NCBI RefSeq assembly: GCF_001039355.2
Contig: NW_019773618.1
Coordinates: forward strand, 21,335 to 72,624
Source of the DNA: Lingula anatina
Lineage: Eukaryota > Brachiopoda > Lingulata > Lingulida > Lingulidae
Direction: 5' to 3'
Length of the DNA: 51,290 bases
The translations under genes and the position numbers were made by a program. Shown piece by piece: positions 45,162 through 51,290 of the stretch. The notes below the pieces were generated by a model, which saw only the letters and a program-made list of their open reading frames with translations, was not told the origin of the DNA and ran no database searches. Numbering within the stretch: position 1 is the stretch's first letter; each line of letters starts with the position of its first letter.

Positions 45162-48100
45162 TCAAGTTAATTTAACTTCAGTAAACAATCCATCGATTTT
45201 AGTAGTGATTTCTTGCGCTTCATTTTGGACCACCTGTTGCGTAATAAGCCTGAACTGCTCCTCGTTGAAGTTGTCTACTTTAAGAGCGTCTATTTCCCTT
45301 TGACTTCCGCCCAACTGTACGATAGCCGTTGACATTTCTTGCCACATTTTCTCATACTCGGTAGTCTGTAATTGGAACTGACCATGGCTGATGGTATTCC
45401 TACACTCTTTTATCTTGATCACCAGGTCCACTACCCCTTGGCTTGCCTGGGCTTGATTCAAAAACCAGGTGATGTTGGATTTGTTGGGGTGAAGGTTTTT
45501 GATGAGGAGGAAGAGGAGGGTGACATCCCACTTTTCTATATTAGGCTGTCCCTGTCCTGGGTAAAGCAGATCCCACTGGCTCCCAACTATTATCCGATGT
45601 CTTAACCTTTGTAAAACAATCTTGGTACTTGATAATGCTAAAAATTTGGTGACCATTTGTACAACACTGTCCCCTGCAGAATAAGCGCTGCCCTGTTTCA
45701 GTCCTGGTTCAACAACTTCCCGTAGAAGAAAAAGACGCAGGACTTGTGCCCCGTAATGAATAACAAGGTAGCCAAGCCGTGCAAACCGCTGCATATCCTG
45801 AGGGAGGCTGGCTGATGGTTGGTTGGCAATCTTCTGACAAAGACTGGGTGACGGTTGGCCTGCAACTTGCTGCTGTGCTGATAATGACCGTTGGCTTGAA
45901 ACTACTTGCAGTCGCTGTTGACTGTTGGGCTGACACATTGTGTTGTGCTGTTGCTGCCTTTTGACCTGGTAGTGATTGTTGACTTGTTGCTGGCTGTTGA
46001 ATTGGTACAGGTTGTTGCACTGTTTTTGTTACCTGCGATTCTGGTACTTGCTGTCCAACCTGAAAGAATGATCAAAAATAAGACAAATTGTACATAACAG
46101 AATGCATCATTTTTTAAACAGGCATTATAATGAACTACGTCGTTGCAATATAATTTGAAAAGAGCTGTGCGGGTTACATCAGCCATTATCATTTACATTC
46201 CTAAATGGCAACATTGATGAACACTTAGTTAAGCATCCAAGAAGCACCTTTTTCACCATTTGGTTATACTGCAATTGCAAAGTTCTGCTTCAAGTTTGGG
46301 AAATAGTCTTGCTTAAGTCTTTGTATGTTTCTTGACACCAAGTCCCTTATAAGCAGGACTTGTTTGCAGGGAGTCTGAACATGATCTTCGTGGTCAAGTG
46401 AACCCACATTCAATTTGATCCGGAAACCATCGCAATGGATTTAAATACCCTTGCATACTCTGTCAGATCATCTCGGGAAACTTTGACGTTAGGCAATCTG
46501 AAGCAGGGGTAGTTACCAAATAGCAATCGACTGTGGAGTTTTAGTTCCCGAAGCATACAAACAAGGAGACGATGAAAAAGTCCGTGTGGAATAAAATCAT
46601 ACTGGAACTGGATGTAAATGGCGTTTGGTGTGACCTTGTCTCTGAGGATGACTTCATCTGGCTGAACGTTGGGAAGTAAACTCGGAATCACAAATAACCT
46701 CTCCTGGTTATATAAAGGTGGGTCTGTCTCAATTGCGATGGATGGATATGGATGAGCCAGGTCATAACGCTGCATGATATCGAAGAGGATGCCCTTGTTT
46801 GAAATTAGTTGTCTGATTTCCATGCCAAATCCACCAGTTGTTCTCTAAGGATTCCTTTTTCTTCCAGTAATCCCCACAATCGACGTTGCCAGGGTTGCTC
46901 TACATGCTGGTATTGTGGTAGGGTGATTACTGCTTTGAAGGCATTGACAAGCCACTGTGGATCCCAAAACCACTACATTGCGAAGTTGATATTCATCAAA
47001 GTACACAAAAGTCCCAATCTCGTGATAGAAAGATAAACATGCTGATAATTCTTCGGTACCAATGTTGTAATATCTTGCACACTTTTTCGCGGAGGCAAAG
47101 TTGATACAGCGGTGGTCAGTGGCAATTTCGTTTAACCTTCGTTCAATCTTAAGCCATCTAAGAGGTCTCTCCTCACCCCAATGCCACTGTTTTTGGGATA
47201 CCTCAAGGATTGCGTTTTTCAAATCTTGAAGGGAGGGGTCGTTCTTTTTGGTATTATCTACAGCAAAGAAAACACTGTTAACGTGGTCGCAATGGGGTTG
47301 TCGGGACATGAGGAATTTTCTTATCTCTCCAAAACGCTTTTCAGCCCTTTTTTTACGTATCTGAAAGAAAACTAACTAAAGTAAGGATGGCTTAGCTAAG
47401 ACAAAACAAATGTCCCTCAACCATGAAATAAGGTTAATTAGTAATAGATTGTATTATTACTACCTCAGTATCGATCGTTTATGTTGATGGCAATATTAGA
47501 TTGATTCCTGGCATTTCGAATTAAGATAAAAAAAAAGCTTGTTAAAACACCAGAATATCTATTACCTCCGCCTCTCCTGTTTGTCTTTACGTCCTTCTGT
47601 ATGTCTTTCTGTCTGTCTGTCATCAGCATAACTCAAAAAGTTATGGACCTATTTTGATGAAATTTTCAGGAACTGTCAGAAGTGGGCCATGGAACAGGTT
47701 ATTAATTTTTGGTGGTGATCCGGATCAATAATCAATAATCAGTAATCAATAATAAAAAAAAACTAAGTTATGAACGGATTTTGATCAAATTTTCAGGAAC
47801 TGTCAGAAGTGGGCCAAGGAACAGATGATAAGTTTTTGGTGGTAATCCAGATAAATAATCAGTCAATAATCAATAATCAAAAATATCAAAAAATTTAGGG
47901 GTGAACCGGCATTGGATGGAGACTTTGCTGCCCTGGCGGAGGTCTGCGCTCTCTAAGTGCTTTTCTAATTGATTTTGTTTCAATCTTTTAAGTTTTTTTC
48001 ATGCACATTAATGATGCCAATACCAAAGTCATCCTTGGGATCTTAAGGCAAGTTAAGCTATGTTGTGCCGTATACGACGAAATCGACAATTTTGCACATG

Positions 48101-48860
48101 AAACCAGGTATATACACTTCCTCTTTTTATATCACTTATATACCAACCATATCATTGCATAGTTGAAAAGATTTCCGATAATGACATACTTTTTCAGTCC
48201 ACCCAAGCTTGTCTTTGTGAGTTCCAACAATAAAGATAGGAGGACACAATTTGTCTGCCCCTTCAGGAGGCTGCCAGCGACAAAGAGAATGGGCATGAAT
48301 TGTTTTTAACCAAAATTCTACAAACTCTGAAACAGAAAATGAAACATGCGGTTGTAAAGAAGCGTTTTGCCCTGTAGTTTATAGGTCTATCCATTAAGCG
48401 AATATTTCAACAATAAACTAATGCTCTTTTGTTGCCAATTCTTTCTAATTTAATAAATCTTAACAAGAGTGCAGCATAGTTTAAAACTGAGGTTTGTTAT
48501 TTCAACATTTAATGATCTATCAAACTGTTTTACCTCCAACTGTTTTCGGCATTTCTTGTACTACGCTTTTCTGGGTGAAGAAAGAATCTCTCTTCAGCTG
48601 TATTTCTTGATTGAGATCTTTTGTCAAATCGACCACAAGCAAGTATATGGCGCGCCAAGTAAGGAATGTTTGGTAGGTGTTGTAAAACACATGTTGCCCA
48701 CCAAAATCCCACACAGAAAGTTCCACTTCCTCCCCATATTCGGTCATCTGTGTTTCTGTGCCTCTAAACAATTTCTTAATAAATGACGTAATGTCTGTTT
48801 GTGGGGAAATATTTTCCTCCCTTTGGTTTAAGTGTTCATTAACAGCACCAAACAACGGAT
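45162..48860 (-). pseudogene. Second, decayed copy of the Roc-COR-HEPN gene
   Basis: Paralogue of the gene at 20543-27892, same strand. Equivalents of exon 3 (48860-48534, WDFGGQ) and exon 4 (48326-48190, 137 nt, THKDK) are open and keep their splice sites. The COR exon starts at 47360 but carries an extra C near 46970, a net 4-nt loss near 46810 and another shift near 46430. Its last part is truncated and rearranged. The HEPN exon has a net 2-nt loss near 45907 in its Gln-rich linker, yet the HEPN core (45162-45938) is intact, including ECRNTISHG. The P-loop and protease-like exons are not seen before the window ends. In the first copy the P-loop lies 2.8 kb upstream, so they could lie just outside. 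Similarity also extends downstream of the stop to about 44920. Confidence 0.82.
47564..47945. mobile_element. Interspersed element in an intron of the Roc-COR-HEPN paralogue
   Basis: Bounded by ACCTCCGCC on the left and GGCGGAGGT on the right. Two tandem internal units share TTTTCAGGAACTGTCAGAAG and TTTTTGGTGGT. It is non-coding. It explains much of why this intron is about 830 bp long while the matching intron of the first copy is about 140 bp. Confidence 0.65.
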
Positions 48861-51180
48861 CTAAAAGATTTACATTGTGTATCTCAATGACATCATACGC
48901 GGTTTCATCACATTGGACATAATGTTTTTCTCTGTCTTTTTGAAACTGCCTTCATTACATGATAATTGTGAATAGACGTAGTTTTCCTCATTAAAAAAAG
49001 GGAAAAGGCAATTTGGTGAAAGTGCTACCCTATATTTAAAACAAAAGTGACACGGTGTCATTTTAAAACGTTATTTTTGTTATTATCACTTTATTGGAGA
49101 AAAGTGTTTTTGGTGAGATTGGTATCATTTTATTCATTTATCACCCAAACCCAATATATAGGTGCATTACAAATGGTGAACTGTCCAGAAATAAAATTCA
49201 ATGAACTCAAATTTGTAATATTTTTTTAACATGTACGTGTATAGAACAAAAATTCACAACTGTCTCAATTTTAATTCAAATTTTAATTTTTACCATGTCT
49301 TTACATTACGCGAAGAGCCCTGAATTGTAACGTATGTTCCGGGTCATTCAATTTTAATTTTTATACCCCGTTTCGATATATTTTGTAGAGATTCAGTCAT
49401 GGTAAATTATACATTACGTAAGGCTGTTTTTATAAATATTTAAACTGTAACTTAAGGGGCTTTGCGTCTTGGCCAATACTATAGGCAACGTATATTCCCC
49501 AGAAAATTGTCAAAAAAAAAATCATTTTGTTCAAACACTTGGTGCAATGAAAAGCAGTGTTTTCTATTGCTGACCGAAAAACATATTGTGATTCCACGAT
49601 AGTTTGACATATCTGATATATCAGGATTCACCGACAAAAGGTTAATGATGGTGGATCCTTATCGGAGGCCATCGATAAAGAACAATAGTAGGCCCTAGTA
49701 GTGTTATGGAAGCGATGGGGTCAGCTTGTTAAAAGATAGTCGGGCTCAGATATGATTTGATGATCGTAATCGCTAAGATATCTTAAAGGGTATCCGGGAG
49801 ATGGACGTTTGGGCAGACACACAGTCGCCAATAGTTTAGCGGTCCTTACGACATCAAAGGTATCAAAGTCTAATGAAACTTTAACGAGCTCTTCCCCATC
49901 AAGTAAAAAAGGTCGTCTCATTGCTGTATGAGACAGATAGAGAGGGAGAAAAAAGACATACGAAGCTAACAGAGTCTGTAGATCGGCGATCGACTGTAAG
50001 GCCGACGCTCAGGCCGCTTCTAACCTGCATAATAAACGATTAGAAAAACCATTTCGGTTGTTTCGTTTTAAGTCCGTCTCCGGCAAAGGCGCACGACAAT
50101 AAAGCCTTACGAACCTCACGAGAGTTAAAACACCTTTACTAGAGTGTTACACTGTATTACCTCCAGACAATTAACTAATGAGACAATTTTCAACTGAAGC
50201 TGTATTTCAGTCCTATGTTTCTTTCCTGTAAGTGTGAGAAGAGCAAGTGGCATGGTTTTCCTTTCACCGTCACTACGGAGGCAGTGCCCAAAATAGGATT
50301 TTGTTGAAATTTGATGCAATATTACACAATGCTTAACAGCATAATAACCATATTTTTAAATAATAGAATAAAAGTATCATGTATATTCAGAAAATGTGAC
50401 TAGCCCATTGTCACACTTTGAAAATCCAAAAATGTAAACAAGAGAGAACTTGACTTGCGTATTATATAAGACAATTTTCTGATAGGTGGCAGCACCAAGT
50501 AAAAAGGTCTTTGGTGCAGTGTTTATAAGGAAGTTGTTCTGGTTACTTTACTTCTTTATGGAATTTAAGATCACATTATGGCAACACATCATATATTCTT
50601 TAACGGATTGGGAATCTTGGAAATACTAGTAGTAGCCTAATCATTTAATATACAGGTACATGTACACTGTACAGCCACATATATATATGTAGGCCTATAT
50701 GGCCGACTGTATCGCTAGCACGGTGACTAAGAAAGAAGACACTTTATTGGTTGAAATAAGTGAGGCTTAAGAAACATTTGTTCGCGGTGCACAAATAATA
50801 TTATCACACACCATGGCCCAGACCAAATTACGTAACTTCCCACTAAAATGATTTACCTGAGCTGTTAAGTAGGCCTACACGTAATTCAAAAGGTCGGAAT
50901 GGAAATCTAGGATAAATCACATGTGGTCTTTTCGTACGATCTGTGAAAACATACATGTCTAAGCTTTATAAGAAGTGTGTCAACATCATCATTCAAAACC
51001 TCAAAGTTTTACTGTTGTACAGAACACTCTATAGCAGCACCACCACCTCGCCATACATCTAGTATGATTTCTCTATACTTTCTTTTACCCACTCATGGCA
51101 CGTTACTTTGTCGATTTTTTATTGTTATTAACAACGCAATCCTGGTTGCATTGAGGTAGATTAAGACTTAATAACAACCC
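48861..51180. other. Region with no firm gene
   Basis: No Roc P-loop exon or other recognisable protein was found. Composition is AT-rich to about 49700 and more balanced from 49700 to 50100. Short frames elsewhere look random. Confidence 0.45.
49721..49921 (-). CDS. Unrecognised small open frame, possible exon
   Basis: 66 codons. The ATG lies two bases after a good acceptor (pyrimidine tract, then CATACAG). It contains EELVKVSLDFDTFDVVRTAK and LPKRPSPGYPLRYLSDY, which is amino-acid balanced and not low complexity. No family is recognised, and no convincing partner exon was found. Confidence 0.2.
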   Translation of the reverse strand: MRRPFLLDGEELVKVSLDFDTFDVVRTAKLLATVCLPKRPSPGYPLRYLSDYDHQIISEPDYLLTS

Positions 51181-51189
51181 AGACAGCCT

Positions 51190-51290
51190 CAGTGATCTGG
51201 CCCATTTCTGGCCCAGATCTGGCAATGTCTGGCAAAAGGTATGGCCCACGTATGGCTTGCCACATCTGGCCCAGTCCACATTTGCTCATG
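51190..51290. repeat. CTGGCCCA-type short repeat at window edge
   Basis: Imperfect repeats of ATCTGGCCCA, TTCTGGCCCAGATCTGGCA and similar units run to the end of the window. It is probably the edge of a larger repeat or transposon end that is cut off here. Confidence 0.6.

Noticed and set aside
45162-48860. Second functional Roc-COR-HEPN gene
   Set aside because: At least four net frameshifts lie in the COR and linker exons, and the COR end is damaged. Sequencing error could explain one but hardly all of them.

Overview
The window is eukaryotic nuclear DNA from an invertebrate. Coding regions are broken by introns with GT..AG borders, intergenic DNA is AT-rich, and there are many microsatellites and short terminal-inverted-repeat elements. 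A Roc-COR protein ending in a DZIP3-type HEPN domain, an SLC28 nucleoside transporter and a dense load of DNA-transposon remnants would fit a lophotrochozoan such as a bivalve mollusc. That placement is an inference and was not tested by any search.

Layout. 1-8.3 kb: no convincing gene; an imperfect direct repeat pair (35-943 and 3624-4505) plus simple repeats. 8.3-15.1 kb, plus strand: a complete SLC28-type concentrative nucleoside transporter. I traced its exons by frame and splice phase to an open reading frame of 665 residues. Its penultimate coding exon is present twice, in two diverged 181-nt versions that can only be used one at a time. 15.1-20.5 kb: probable 3' UTR, then repeats, including an interspersed element with a triplicated hairpin tail. 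20.5-27.9 kb, minus strand: a six-exon gene encoding a degenerate trypsin-like domain, a Roc GTPase, a COR domain, a Gln/Ser-rich linker and a HEPN domain with the RNase motif R-x4-H. A small unrecognised open frame sits in its largest intron. 28.3-44 kb: transposon territory, holding a decayed hAT-like transposase gene, a 668-bp element with an exact 8-bp target duplication that carries a RecQ-like helicase fragment, a 3.6-kb fold-back element, a PIF/Harbinger remnant and several MITE-like elements. 45.1-48.9 kb, minus strand: a second, decayed copy of the Roc-COR-HEPN gene. 48.9-51.3 kb: no firm gene.

The two functional themes are nucleoside uptake and a probable intracellular sensor or signalling GTPase linked to an RNase-like HEPN domain. 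The second has the shape of invertebrate innate-immune multidomain proteins and is the most interesting system here. Nothing in the sequence links the two genes functionally. All exon borders were read by eye from splice consensus and phase, so they are predictions.
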